Part shown: positions 44,351 to 52,397 of the stretch, piece after piece | Layout of the letters: the number at the start of each line of letters is the position of its first letter | How positions within the stretch are numbered: the stretch's first letter is position 1 | Made by a program: the position numbers and the translations under genes | DNA from: Clostridia bacterium | GTDB taxonomy: Bacteria; Bacillota; Clostridia; Acetivibrionales; JAFADI01 | Assembly: GCA_026418695.1 (NCBI GenBank) | Contig: JAOAAU010000009.1 | Location: 124,001-188,000, forward strand | Direction of reading: 5' to 3' | Length of the DNA: 64,000 nucleotides | The notes under the pieces: generated by a model | Database searches by the model: none | What the model was told of the DNA's origin: nothing | The model's input: only the letters and a program-made list of their open reading frames with translations

Positions 44351-44433
44351 TGGTGCGGGCGATAGGACTTGAACCTACACACTCGTCGTAACAGATCCTA
44401 AATCTGCCGCGTCTGCCATTCCGCCACGCCCGC
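44351..44433 (-). tRNA. tRNA-Leu (TAG anticodon)
   Basis: Minus-strand cloverleaf beginning GCGGGCGTGGCGGAATGGCA, anticodon stem GCAGA/TCTGT with loop TTTAGGA (anticodon TAG, decodes CTA), a long variable arm typical of leucine tRNA, T-arm GTAGGTTCAAGTCCTAT and an encoded CCA. About 83 bases. Confidence 0.95.
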
Positions 44434-44499
44434 ATATCGCTTAAGTATAATAACATAACAGTTTTCAAAATGCAAGTGGTAATTTTATGTTTCATTTTA

Positions 44500-44534
44500 G
44501 CTAAAAATAAAGGAGCCGCATTCTATGGGCTCCT
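44500..44534 (-). terminator. Minus-strand hairpin before tRNA-Leu
   Basis: AGGAGCC (44511-44517) / GGCTCCT (44528-44534) followed on the minus strand by TTTATTTTT. It would stop minus-strand transcripts approaching the tRNA. Confidence 0.5.
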
Positions 44535-44574
44535 GTACGGCCTGGTTTATTTATCGAAAATAGCCGTTCTGTAA

Positions 44575-44662
44575 CTAATTACAGAAGTATGAAAAATAGT
44601 TCGAAATAGAAAAGCCAAGGACAATTATACGGGAAAGCCTCTGACGTCGCAACGGTAATTAG
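44575..44662 (+). ncRNA. Candidate structured RNA, class unknown
   Basis: CTAATTAC (44575-44582) is complementary to GTAATTAG (44655-44662) and encloses about 72 bases with the stretches GAAAAGCC, GGGAAAGCCTC and GACGTCGC. It resembles a riboswitch-like layout with a closing stem, but I cannot match it to a known class. A TATAAT and a tiny membrane protein gene follow. Confidence 0.3.
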
Positions 44663-44745
44663 AGGGAGTATAAGTGATTGGAATATTGGGAAATAATTAC
44701 AATATTTGACGGATTTCTGTATAATATACTTTGAGGGTGATCAAT

Positions 44746-44862
44746 GTGATAACTTATATTTTAATCCTTATTGGAATTCTATGCTTCGTTTTATTGGGAT
44801 TAGCATGCATAATAATTTTAGATATCAGCAGGATTCATGAAATCAATAAAGAACTGCAATAA
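44746..44862 (+). CDS. Small membrane protein, 38 residues
   Basis: GTG start at 44746 with GAGGG (44733-44737) at good spacing and a TTACAA-N17-TATAAT promoter at 44697-44725. The product is one helix (ITYILILIGILCFVLLGLAC) followed by a short charged tail (SRIHEINKELQ). Too short for ordinary gene calling; family not recognised. The promoter, binding site and membrane-helix pattern together make it plausible. Confidence 0.55.
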   Translation: MITYILILIGILCFVLLGLACIIILDISRIHEINKELQ

Positions 44863-44964
44863 AGATATTAACGTAATATAGGCTGCTTTTTGGACAAGAA
44901 AAAACACTACTATGCAACAGGGGAGAATCGTTCCATACTAGCGTTTTTTTAGGGGAGGGGAATA

Positions 44965-45069
44965 GTGTATTTAATTGCGATCATTCATTTGATGTGCAAT
45001 TCTTTTATAGTTATATTCATTCTACATAATTTTTTAAAACCCTTTTTTTTTACAAAAAAATTTCATTAA
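44965..45069 (+). CDS. Possible 34-residue hydrophobic peptide
   Basis: GTG 44965 with GGGGAGGGG upstream opens a frame coding a hydrophobic helix (YLIAIIHLMCNSFIVIFIL) and a basic, Phe-rich tail. No promoter was seen and the region is very AT-rich, so it may be chance. Confidence 0.3.
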   Translation: MYLIAIIHLMCNSFIVIFILHNFLKPFFFTKKFH

Positions 45070-45211
45070 GTTTTATGAATTTGTTTAAATATGAAAAATA
45101 AGACAGGATATTTAAAGAAAACTGAATTGTAGTATTAAAAAAAAATTGCTTATATGCTTTTATGCCATTCAAAGAAAGCTGAACAATGTTTGTGTGGATG
45201 GTTTAAAAATA

Positions 45212-45236
45212 AAAAAAGAGGGAAACCCCTCTTTTA
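45212..45236 (-). terminator. Terminator of the zinc-ribbon gene
   Basis: On the minus strand AAAAGAGGG / CCCTCTTTT stem with a TTT-containing loop overlaps the stop codon and runs into TTTTTTTATTTTT. Confidence 0.8.
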
Positions 45237-45425
45237 CCAGCGATTGCTTCTATTACCGCTGTTAAAGTTATTATTCTGCCGTGCATTGGCTTTTTTTGCT
45301 TTTCTGCAGTCCAGGCACCTTTGCGGTTCATTGGTGAAACCCTTCTCTGCATAGAATTGCTGTTCCCCTACCGTGAATGTAAAAGTCGTGTTACAGTCCT
45401 TGCATGTGAGCGTCTTGTCTTGCAT
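45234..45425 (-). CDS. Small zinc-ribbon protein
   Basis: 63 residues. Two CxxC pairs (LTCKDCNTTFTFT and QRCLDCRKAKK) fit a zinc ribbon of the zf-trcl type (PF13451), with GEQQFYAEKGFTNEPQRC between. The tail is Asn/Arg/Gly-rich (NNNFNSGNRSN). GGAGG precedes the ATG. Such proteins are common in Clostridia with unknown role; nucleic-acid binding is a guess. Confidence 0.85.
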   Translation of the reverse strand: MQDKTLTCKDCNTTFTFTVGEQQFYAEKGFTNEPQRCLDCRKAKKANARQNNNFNSGNRSNRW

Positions 45426-45473
45426 ATGGACAACCTCCAGAAAATAATGATTTCTGCTAACCTATAAAACTTT

Positions 45474-45503
45474 CTTATACATCACGGGCTTATACATCAC
45501 GGA
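45474..45503. repeat. Tandem duplication of 15 bases
   Basis: CTTATACATCACGGG followed directly by CTTATACATCACGGA, about 50 bases upstream of the zinc-ribbon start (minus strand), possibly within its promoter region. Confidence 0.7.
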
Positions 45504-45679
45504 AGTGGGTGAGAAAAACAGTGGGGTAATAAGAACTTTATAGAAGTAGCACATAAAGTATTATACCAAAATATGGAAATTATTTCAAGAGGTATTTGAA
45601 AAAACGCTGATATTGAAAAAACAGGGGAATAATTATATACTTTCCTAAAGAAGAAATTTACTCACAGGAGGATCCTACT

Positions 45680-45733
45680 TTGAGCTTTCAAAAGTTGGAA
45701 TGCTCTTCATGCGCATTATCAGAGGAAATATAG
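45680..45733 (+). CDS. Possible 17-residue leader peptide
   Basis: TTG 45680 lies 7 bases after AGGAGGA (45666-45672) and opens a 17-codon frame (SFQKLECSSCALSEEI after the start) with a CxxC pair. It overlaps no gene and precedes the small membrane protein at 45763. May be translated to couple initiation; weak. Confidence 0.3.
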   Translation: MSFQKLECSSCALSEEI

Positions 45734-45762
45734 ATCATACTATGGATAGGATGTGTTTGAAT

Positions 45763-45864
45763 ATGAATAGGAACGTTGTTAGATGGATCGCTTTGATAAC
45801 AGTGATCGCATTTTTCTTAACATCGATTGTGTCTATCGGACTGTCTATTTTTTGGCAAAGGTAG
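45763..45864 (+). CDS. Small single-span membrane protein (Prli42/DUF4044-like size and layout)
   Basis: 33 residues from ATG 45763: MNRNVVRW then one helix (ALITVIAFFLTSIVSIGLS) and a short FWQR end. In-frame upstream ATGs at 45742 and 45751 could extend it to 40 or 37 residues; none has an ideal ribosome-binding site. Basic start plus one helix recalls the tiny Firmicute Prli42/DUF4044 proteins, but similarity is by eye only. It ends 8 bases before the MEMO-AMMECR1 gene, so the two are probably cotranscribed. Confidence 0.5.
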   Translation: MNRNVVRWIALITVIAFFLTSIVSIGLSIFWQR

Positions 45865-45872
45865 TGAAGTAA

Positions 45873-47282
45873 ATGGGAAGGATTATTAGTTCCTATATTT
45901 TCCCTCATCCCCCGATTATTATTCCTGAGGTAGGCCGGGGTGAGGAAAAAGGAGCTCAAGCAACGACGGAAGCAGTAAAAAGAGCGGCACAAGATATTGC
46001 TGGTGAAAAGCCGACAACAATAATTGTGACTACCCCCCATGGACCTGTTTTCCAAGATTATATCTATTTATCAGCAGAGGAAAGACTCTCCGGAGATTTC
46101 GGCAGGTTCGGGGCTGGTCATGTAAGGCTTGAATTTGATAACAATACGGAATTAGTAAGAAAAATCATTGAAAGGGCAAAAGCAAAAGGGATTTTTGCCG
46201 GTGGTCTGGAGGATCACCTGGCAAGACAGTACCGGGTTTCAAAAGAATTGGATCATGGCGCCCTGGTGCCATTATATTTTATAAGGAAGCAGTATGAGAA
46301 TTTCAAACTGGTACACATCTCCATTGCAGGACTTCCTTTTGAGGAACTATATAAGTTCGGAATGGGTATTTCAGAAGCAGTAGAGGACTCTGATGAGAAT
46401 GTCGTTTTTGTCGGCAGCGGGGATTTGTCCCATAGACTTACCAAGGATGCACCTGCCGGTTTCAGTAAGAAAGGGCAGGTCTTTGATGATATGCTGGTTC
46501 AAAGCGTCAAAACAACGGATATTGAAAAGCTTCTGCTCATGGACGAAAACCTTTGTGATGAAGCAGGGGAGTGCGGTTTAAGATCCTTTATCATGATGTT
46601 TGGCGCGCTGGATGGGCTTGAACTGAACTCGGAGGTTTATTCCTATGAAGGGCCTTTTGGAGTCGGATACTCCATCGCAAGAATCGCTGTAGGTGAAAAG
46701 CAACAGGAGAGGAAAGTACTGCAAAAGGTTGAAGAAAAGATGAGCGAGCGAATGAAGGAATTGCGGGAAAAGGAAGATGAATATGTAGCCCTCGCAAGAA
46801 AAACTGTTGAGGCATATGTAAAGGAAGGTCGGATCCCTAAAGTTCCTGACGGATTGCCGGAAGAAATGCTGAAGGAAAAAGCCGGGACATTTGTTTCCAT
46901 CAAGAAGCAGGGACAACTGAGAGGCTGTATTGGAACTACCGGACCCACCAGAAAAAATATTGCTGAGGAGATTATTTATAATGCCGTCAGCGCCAGTACA
47001 AGAGATCCCAGATTTGATCCTGTTGAGCCGGAAGAACTCGATAAGCTGGTATATTCCGTGGATATCCTGAAGGAGCCTGAACCTATCCAATCCAAAGATG
47101 AACTGGATGTGGTCAAATATGGAGTTATTGTCAAGTCCGGTGCTCGATCAGGATTACTATTGCCGAATTTAGAAGGAGTAAACACACCGGAAGAGCAGGT
47201 CGCAATCACGCTTCAGAAGGCAGGAATCCGGCGCGGGGAAGAATATTCTATGGAACGGTTTGAAGTTATCAGACATAAATGA
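45873..47282 (+). CDS. AmmeMemoRadiSam proteins B and A fused (MEMO + AMMECR1)
   Basis: Residues 1-280 form a MEMO/LigB-like dioxygenase-fold domain (SYIFPHPPIIIPEVGRG, VVTTPHGPVFQDY, SKELDHGALVPLYFI, GSGDLSHRL with likely metal-site histidines). After a charged linker (about 280-310), residues 311-469 are an AMMECR1 domain with the hallmark LRGCIGTTGPTRKNIAEE. Both belong to the conserved but functionally unsolved AmmeMemoRadiSam system. The radical SAM partner follows 59 bases later. 469 residues. Confidence 0.93.
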   Translation: MGRIISSYIFPHPPIIIPEVGRGEEKGAQATTEAVKRAAQDIAGEKPTTIIVTTPHGPVFQDYIYLSAEERLSGDFGRFGAGHVRLEFDNNTELVRKIIERAKAKGIFAGGLEDHLARQYRVSKELDHGALVPLYFIRKQYENFKLVHISIAGLPFEELYKFGMGISEAVEDSDENVVFVGSGDLSHRLTKDAPAGFSKKGQVFDDMLVQSVKTTDIEKLLLMDENLCDEAGECGLRSFIMMFGALDGLELNSEVYSYEGPFGVGYSIARIAVGEKQQERKVLQKVEEKMSERMKELREKEDEYVALARKTVEAYVKEGRIPKVPDGLPEEMLKEKAGTFVSIKKQGQLRGCIGTTGPTRKNIAEEIIYNAVSASTRDPRFDPVEPEELDKLVYSVDILKEPEPIQSKDELDVVKYGVIVKSGARSGLLLPNLEGVNTPEEQVAITLQKAGIRRGEEYSMERFEVIRHK

Positions 47283-47341
47283 TACTCTTGCGTAGTTTAA
47301 TTATATAGATATTAAGTAAACTTTATGAGAATAAATCTACT

Positions 47342-48250
47342 ATGGATGAGGTATCCCTGGGGGACAAACGGAAGGGATGGGTGGATCACATTCAACTAGC
47401 AGACTATTTTGATAAAATCGAAGAATCCAAGGTGCATTGTTACCTGTGTCCTCACAACTGTGTCATCAAACCGGATCAACTGGGTGCATGCAGAGCAAGA
47501 AAAAATGTCAATGGAGAGCTTTACTCCCTGAATTATGGTAAAGTTACTTCGGTTTCTATGGATCCCATAGAAAAAAAACCGCTCTACAACTTTTATCCGG
47601 GATCCAATATCTTATCTGTTGGAACCTTTGGGTGCAATCTGAAATGTTCCTTTTGCCAAAACTGGGAAATTGCCCATGATACACCGGAGTCAGCAGAGAT
47701 AACACCGTTGAATCTGGCAAATAAAGCTGCGGAATTAGTACCGCAGGGGAATATTGGAATTGCATATACCTATAATGAGCCTTCCATTTGGTTTGAATTT
47801 GTTTATGATACCTGTAAGGCTGCAAAGGAAAAAGGGCTTGTGAATGTTCTGGTAACCAATGGGTTTATCAGTCAAGAACCGCTGGAAGACCTTCTGCCCT
47901 TTGTAGATGCCATGAATATTGATGTGAAAGCGTATACCGCTTCTTTTTATCAGGATATCTGTAAAGCCACTTTGGACGATGTAAAGAGAACGGTGGAGAT
48001 TGCAGCAAAGGAATGCCATGTTGAACTTACGACACTGGTGATCCCTGAACTGAACGATGCTATTGAAGAGATCACGGAAATGACACAATGGATCGCTTCT
48101 ATTTCAAAAGACATTCCTCTGCATCTATCACGTTTTTTCCCAAACTACAAAATGCAGGATCGTCCACCGACTCCGAAGGAGACGCTGGTAAAGGCTCGGG
48201 AGGCTGCTTTGAAGCACTTGAACTATGTATATCTGGGGAATGTCTGGTAG
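47342..48250 (+). CDS. amrS: AmmeMemoRadiSam system radical SAM enzyme
   Basis: Radical SAM protein of 302 residues. The cluster motif CNLKCSFC is at Cys98, Cys102 and Cys105. An N-terminal CYLCPHNCVIKPDQLGAC cysteine set is typical of this subfamily and of PFL-activase-like proteins. TYNEPSIWFEF and LVTNGFISQEPLEDLLP follow the usual core. It would generate a 5'-deoxyadenosyl radical to act on an unknown substrate, probably with the MEMO-AMMECR1 protein. The ATG has only a weak ribosome-binding site. Confidence 0.93.
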   Translation: MDEVSLGDKRKGWVDHIQLADYFDKIEESKVHCYLCPHNCVIKPDQLGACRARKNVNGELYSLNYGKVTSVSMDPIEKKPLYNFYPGSNILSVGTFGCNLKCSFCQNWEIAHDTPESAEITPLNLANKAAELVPQGNIGIAYTYNEPSIWFEFVYDTCKAAKEKGLVNVLVTNGFISQEPLEDLLPFVDAMNIDVKAYTASFYQDICKATLDDVKRTVEIAAKECHVELTTLVIPELNDAIEEITEMTQWIASISKDIPLHLSRFFPNYKMQDRPPTPKETLVKAREAALKHLNYVYLGNVW

Positions 48251-48321
48251 TGCTTTTATAGGCAGTATAACAAATTTCTTACAGAAATATTAAAATTAAC
48301 TTACAAAATTTCAAAAACAGC

Positions 48322-48350
48322 TTACAAATGGATAAAAATGAGGTTATAAT
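48322..48350 (+). promoter_or_regulatory. Promoter of the cdaA operon
   Basis: TTACAA (48322-48327), 17-base spacer, TATAAT (48345-48350). Transcription from about 48357 leaves too little leader for GTG 48365. Confidence 0.7.
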
Positions 48351-48397
48351 TCTATTTAAGATAGGTGTGTTGTGTTCGGCAGGGGTGTGAGGATTTT

Positions 48398-49273
48398 TTG
48401 GATTTTTTAAACAGCAGTCATATTCAGGATATTTTAAACTACATAGGGAATTATACAAGTATTGAAGGTCCTCTGGACATTTTCAAGGCTCTTTTGGATA
48501 TCAGCATTGTATCCTACGTGATATACAAGCTGATCATGCTTGTCCGTGATACACGTGCCTGGCAGCTCATCAAGGGAATCCTTGTTCTTTTGGTTGCCGC
48601 TTTATTGAGTAAGGTTTTTGAACTGAGAACCATCTACTTTATTCTGGAGAAAACCTATTCACTCCTGGCGTTTGCCCTGGTGGTCATCTTCCAGCCGGAA
48701 CTTCGAAGAGGGCTGGAGCAGATCGGAAGAAGCAAGTTCAGGGACTTTTTCAGTTTTGATGAAGAGAGTACCAGTATTCAGACAACGGCAATGATCGAGG
48801 AGATTGTCAAAGCCGTTGCTTCCATGTCCAGAACTTTCACAGGTGCACTGGTTGTCATAGAAAAAGAGACGAAAATCGGTGAAATTATTAATACCGGTAC
48901 ACAGCTTGAATCCAATGTTTCCTCAGAGCTTCTGATCAATATTTTTACCCCGAACACTCCGCTGCATGATGGAGCTGTAGTCGTTAGAGCCAATAAAATC
49001 AAAGCAGCTGCTTGTTTTCTTCCGCTTACGGACAACACCAACCTGAGCAAGGAACTTGGGACAAGGCATAGAGCTGCCCTGGGAATTACGGAAGCTTCCG
49101 ACGCAATTGCTGTTGTGGTTTCCGAGGAGACAGGAAAGATCTCATTTGCCTTGAACGGCGGTTTAACCAGAAATTTAACTCCAGATACACTCAGAAAAGC
49201 TTTGAATAAAAATCTTTTAGAGAAAGAGACCCCTAACAAAAAGCTGTCATTATGGAAGGTGAAGGCTAGGTGA
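48398..49273 (+). CDS. cdaA: Diadenylate cyclase CdaA
   Basis: Makes c-di-AMP from two ATP. Three N-terminal helices (within about 25-95) anchor a DisA_N domain with the DGA motif in NTPLHDGAVVVRAN and the RHR motif in ELGTRHRAALGITE. I take TTG 48398, about 40 bases after the predicted transcription start, with GAGGA just upstream; a GTG at 48365 is in frame but nearly leaderless. About 291 residues. The stop overlaps the cdaR start. The classical cdaA-cdaR-glmM-glmS order is kept here with one extra gene. Confidence 0.95.
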   Translation: MDFLNSSHIQDILNYIGNYTSIEGPLDIFKALLDISIVSYVIYKLIMLVRDTRAWQLIKGILVLLVAALLSKVFELRTIYFILEKTYSLLAFALVVIFQPELRRGLEQIGRSKFRDFFSFDEESTSIQTTAMIEEIVKAVASMSRTFTGALVVIEKETKIGEIINTGTQLESNVSSELLINIFTPNTPLHDGAVVVRANKIKAAACFLPLTDNTNLSKELGTRHRAALGITEASDAIAVVVSEETGKISFALNGGLTRNLTPDTLRKALNKNLLEKETPNKKLSLWKVKAR

Positions 49274-50499
49274 GCGATCTTTTAAGAAAAGATATTACCA
49301 TACGGATTATTTCAGTGCTGTTCGCAGTCTTTTTATGGTTTTTTGTTTTGGATAACGATAACCCTATTGCGACGGCTGTTGTTCCTGTGCCTTTAAAGGT
49401 AATCAACGAGGATGATTTGCAGGAAAAAGGCATTATTTTAAAGAATAAGGATTATACGAAGAGTATCGAGGTTCTCGTCAAGGGGCGCAAGGACAGAATA
49501 AAAAACATTACTGCCAATGATTTCGAGGCCTTCCTCGACTTTTCAAAGATAAAGTCCGCAGAGGACAAGTCACTCGCCCTGGATGGCCCAACCTATGTCG
49601 GAAAGGAAGACGTGAAAGATATCCAAATCTGGGATGTAAGGCCCGGCAAGACTGTAAAACTCGATTTGGAAAAGAAGGAACGGAATCCCTTCAAGGTAGA
49701 AGTCGTAACCACGGGGAAAATGAAGGAGAACTATAAAATCATCAAAACGACGGTCAATCCGGAAATCCTGCCTTTGGAAGGCAGCGATTCCCAGATAAAA
49801 TCGGTAGCAACCATCAAAACCCTAGTCGATGTGACCAATTTGGATAAGGACTTGAATGTCACCAAAAAGGAATGCAGGGTATATAATAAAAATGACGAGG
49901 AAATCAAAGCTTTAAGCAGGAACCTTTTTGTGGATATAAAAATTGAAGTTGCCAAGGAAGTACCGGTCCTTCCTGTGGTTAAAGGGAAGCCTGCCAAGAA
50001 CTATATCGATGGGGCAAAAAAGGTGAAACCCGATAAGGTATTAATTACCGGGGCACCGGAAGTTCTGGCAAAGATAAGCGAACTAAGGACTGCGCCCGTG
50101 GATATTGAGAATATGAATACAACCATGGATGTTTCAAAACAAATCCTCTTACCTGACGGAGTCAAACTGGCCGGCGGGTTCAAGGAAGAAGCGGCGGTCA
50201 GTGTTGTTATTGAGCAGCTAGTGGATAAAGAGTTAAATCTGTCCAAGGACGATATCAATATCATCAACACTGAGATTGACAATTCATTGAAGTATGAAGT
50301 TGCTACGGATACGGTAAAACTAATGGTAAAGGGTAATAAGGCCGATTTGGATAAGATGGACGTTGCTTCCGTGAAACCTTCTGTGGATGTGATGAAACTG
50401 GGAGAAGGCGTACACAAACTGCCGCTGAAGGTGACACTCCCGGCGAATGCAAAGCTGATAGAGGAAATCAGTGTTGAAGTTAAGATCGAAAAAAGATAG
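49270..50499 (+). CDS. cdaR: CdaA regulatory protein CdaR (YbbR-domain)
   Basis: One N-terminal helix (about 10-27, IISVLFAVFLWFFVLD) and an extracytoplasmic region of YbbR repeats, visible as recurring VPVxLKV / V(K)PxxVLITGAPEVLAKI / KVTLPANAKL segments; about four repeats fit the 409 residues. In Firmicutes CdaR binds CdaA and tunes c-di-AMP synthesis. GTG 49270 overlaps the cdaA stop (GTGA), so translation is coupled. Confidence 0.93.
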   Translation: MSDLLRKDITIRIISVLFAVFLWFFVLDNDNPIATAVVPVPLKVINEDDLQEKGIILKNKDYTKSIEVLVKGRKDRIKNITANDFEAFLDFSKIKSAEDKSLALDGPTYVGKEDVKDIQIWDVRPGKTVKLDLEKKERNPFKVEVVTTGKMKENYKIIKTTVNPEILPLEGSDSQIKSVATIKTLVDVTNLDKDLNVTKKECRVYNKNDEEIKALSRNLFVDIKIEVAKEVPVLPVVKGKPAKNYIDGAKKVKPDKVLITGAPEVLAKISELRTAPVDIENMNTTMDVSKQILLPDGVKLAGGFKEEAAVSVVIEQLVDKELNLSKDDINIINTEIDNSLKYEVATDTVKLMVKGNKADLDKMDVASVKPSVDVMKLGEGVHKLPLKVTLPANAKLIEEISVEVKIEKR

Positions 50500-50511
50500 G
50501 GGACTTAGTAG

Positions 50512-52101
50512 TTGAAATATATCATAAACAACATCAGAGCGTCACTGGAGGATGGAATTGAGGATATAAAAAAGGTTGCCTCCAGAAAGCTGAATATACC
50601 ATTAAGGGACATCACGAACTTTAAAATCACAAAAGAATCCATAGATGCCAGGCGAAAACCAAACATTTGCCTGGTTTATTCTGTTTTAGCGGAGACAAAC
50701 GTTTCAATTAAAAACATTCATGACCCGGATATAAAACGGGTCGAGGAAGCGCAGGAAGAAGTTTTAAAACCAGGAACACAGCCATTAAGTGCCAAACCTG
50801 TGGTTGTCGGAACCGGTCCAGCCGGCCTCTTTGCCGGACTGTTGCTGGCGCAGCAAGGGTATCGGCCAATCGTTCTGGAGCGGGGCGAATGTGTTGAAAA
50901 GAGAACCGCAGCGGTTGAGGAATACTGGAAGAAGGGAAAGCTGAATCCGGAAACCAACGTCCAGTTTGGTGAAGGAGGCGCCGGAACATTCTCCGACGGA
51001 AAACTTACGACAAGAATTAATGACCGCCGATGCGAGCTGGTGCTCAAGGAATTGTACAGGTCCGGAGCACCGGAAGAAATCCTGTATAAAGCCAAACCTC
51101 ACATCGGTACAGATATTCTAAAGAATGTTGTGATCAACATGAGAAAAAGGATTGAAGAACTGGGGGGAGAAGTCCGCTTTAATTCAAAAATGACTTCTAT
51201 TCTTACCAAGGATGGAAAAATCACGGGACTAAAGATCAATCAGAATGAAGAACTCAACACGGAAGTGATCGTATTGGCCATTGGCCACAGTGCCAGAGAT
51301 ACCTTTTATTCACTATTCGAATCCGGGGTTCGGTTTATTCAAAAGCCCTTTTCTATTGGAGTCAGGATCGAACACCCCCAGGAAGTTATCAATGAGGCTC
51401 AGTTCGGAAAAGCAGCTTCTCACCCAAGACTGGGTGCAGCGGATTATCAGCTTTTTTACAAGATGCCCGGACGTACAGCCTATTCTTTCTGTATGTGCCC
51501 CGGCGGAATCGTTGTCGCATCCGCCTCTGAGCCGGATACGATTGTAACCAACGGGATGAGTGAGTTTGCAAGAGATCGGGAAAATGCCAACAGTGCTCTT
51601 GTTGTTTCTGTTGAACCCAGAGACTTTGAGGGGAGCCATCCGTTAGCAGGAATAGAATTTCAAAGAAAGTGGGAGAAATTAGCCTTTGGTGTTGCCGGAA
51701 AGAATTCCAGTGCTCCGGTCCAAAGACTGGAGGATTTCATGGAAAACAGAGCATCTTCCAGGTTCGGTAAGGTTAAGCCGAGTTATACCGGAAACACGCA
51801 ATTGGCGGATATCAATGCCTGTCTGCCTGAATTCGTAACAAATCCAATGAAAGAATCGATCGGATATTTTGACAGAAAATTACGAGGCTTTGGAATGAAA
51901 GATGCACTCCTGACGGGGGTAGAAACCAGAACTTCCTCTCCGGTTAGAATTCCCCGCGGAGATAATCTGGAGGCGGAAGGGATCAAAGGACTATATCCTG
52001 CCGGCGAAGGCGCAGGATATGCTGGCGGAATTGTAAGTGCTGCCGTTGATGGGATCAGAATTGCAGAAAGAATCATTTCTACATACACTCAACCGAAGTA
52101 G
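50512..52101 (+). CDS. FAD-dependent dehydrogenase, COG2509 type
   Basis: Uncharacterised flavoprotein. After an N-terminal ferredoxin-like domain (about 1-95), it has the FAD Rossmann motif VVGTGPAGLFAGLLLAQQGY, LERGECVEKR, the family stretch NVQFGEGGAGTFSDGKLTTR, VIVLAIGHSARDTF and the C-terminal AGEGAGYAGGIVSAAVDGIR. 529 residues. Start TTG 50512 follows GGGG at about 50499. It sits between cdaR and glmM in one direction, which is not part of the classical operon; role and electron partner unknown. Confidence 0.88.
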   Translation: MKYIINNIRASLEDGIEDIKKVASRKLNIPLRDITNFKITKESIDARRKPNICLVYSVLAETNVSIKNIHDPDIKRVEEAQEEVLKPGTQPLSAKPVVVGTGPAGLFAGLLLAQQGYRPIVLERGECVEKRTAAVEEYWKKGKLNPETNVQFGEGGAGTFSDGKLTTRINDRRCELVLKELYRSGAPEEILYKAKPHIGTDILKNVVINMRKRIEELGGEVRFNSKMTSILTKDGKITGLKINQNEELNTEVIVLAIGHSARDTFYSLFESGVRFIQKPFSIGVRIEHPQEVINEAQFGKAASHPRLGAADYQLFYKMPGRTAYSFCMCPGGIVVASASEPDTIVTNGMSEFARDRENANSALVVSVEPRDFEGSHPLAGIEFQRKWEKLAFGVAGKNSSAPVQRLEDFMENRASSRFGKVKPSYTGNTQLADINACLPEFVTNPMKESIGYFDRKLRGFGMKDALLTGVETRTSSPVRIPRGDNLEAEGIKGLYPAGEGAGYAGGIVSAAVDGIRIAERIISTYTQPK

Positions 52102-52206
52102 TCAATGATTTAAAAAAGCAAGTAATGATTTATCCAAAACTCTGTTTTTCAAACATTGAATCAATACAACGGAAAATAATACAATTCACCATTTATCAAA
52201 ATCATA

Positions 52207-52235
52207 TTGTTAAGTTTTTGGTTAAAAGTTATAAT
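52207..52235 (+). promoter_or_regulatory. Promoter of glmM
   Basis: TTGTTA (52207-52212), 17-base spacer, TATAAT (52230-52235). The leader of about 155 bases has small hairpins (AGTCTT / AAGACC region) but no recognised riboswitch. Confidence 0.65.
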
Positions 52236-52397
52236 ATACAAGGCTGAAAGTTTATACATAGGGTGAATTAATGTTGGGAAATGCGGAATAATGCGGTAAT
52301 TACCAGAACTATATGGAATTTACTTAAGGAAATAAGTCTTAGGAGATCCGAAAATTTCTCAAAAGACCGAACATGATCGAGATAAGGGGGAAAACAA

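Noticed and set aside
44540-44662. c-di-GMP (GEMM) riboswitch
   Set aside because: The GGAAAGCCTC stretch was suggestive, but the ACGCAAAGCC and GGTAGC-type blocks of that class are absent.
46578-47090. Minus-strand frame of 170 codons inside the MEMO-AMMECR1 gene
   Set aside because: It lies wholly antisense to the conserved AMMECR1 domain, and the translation is Phe/Ser/Leu-rich low complexity.
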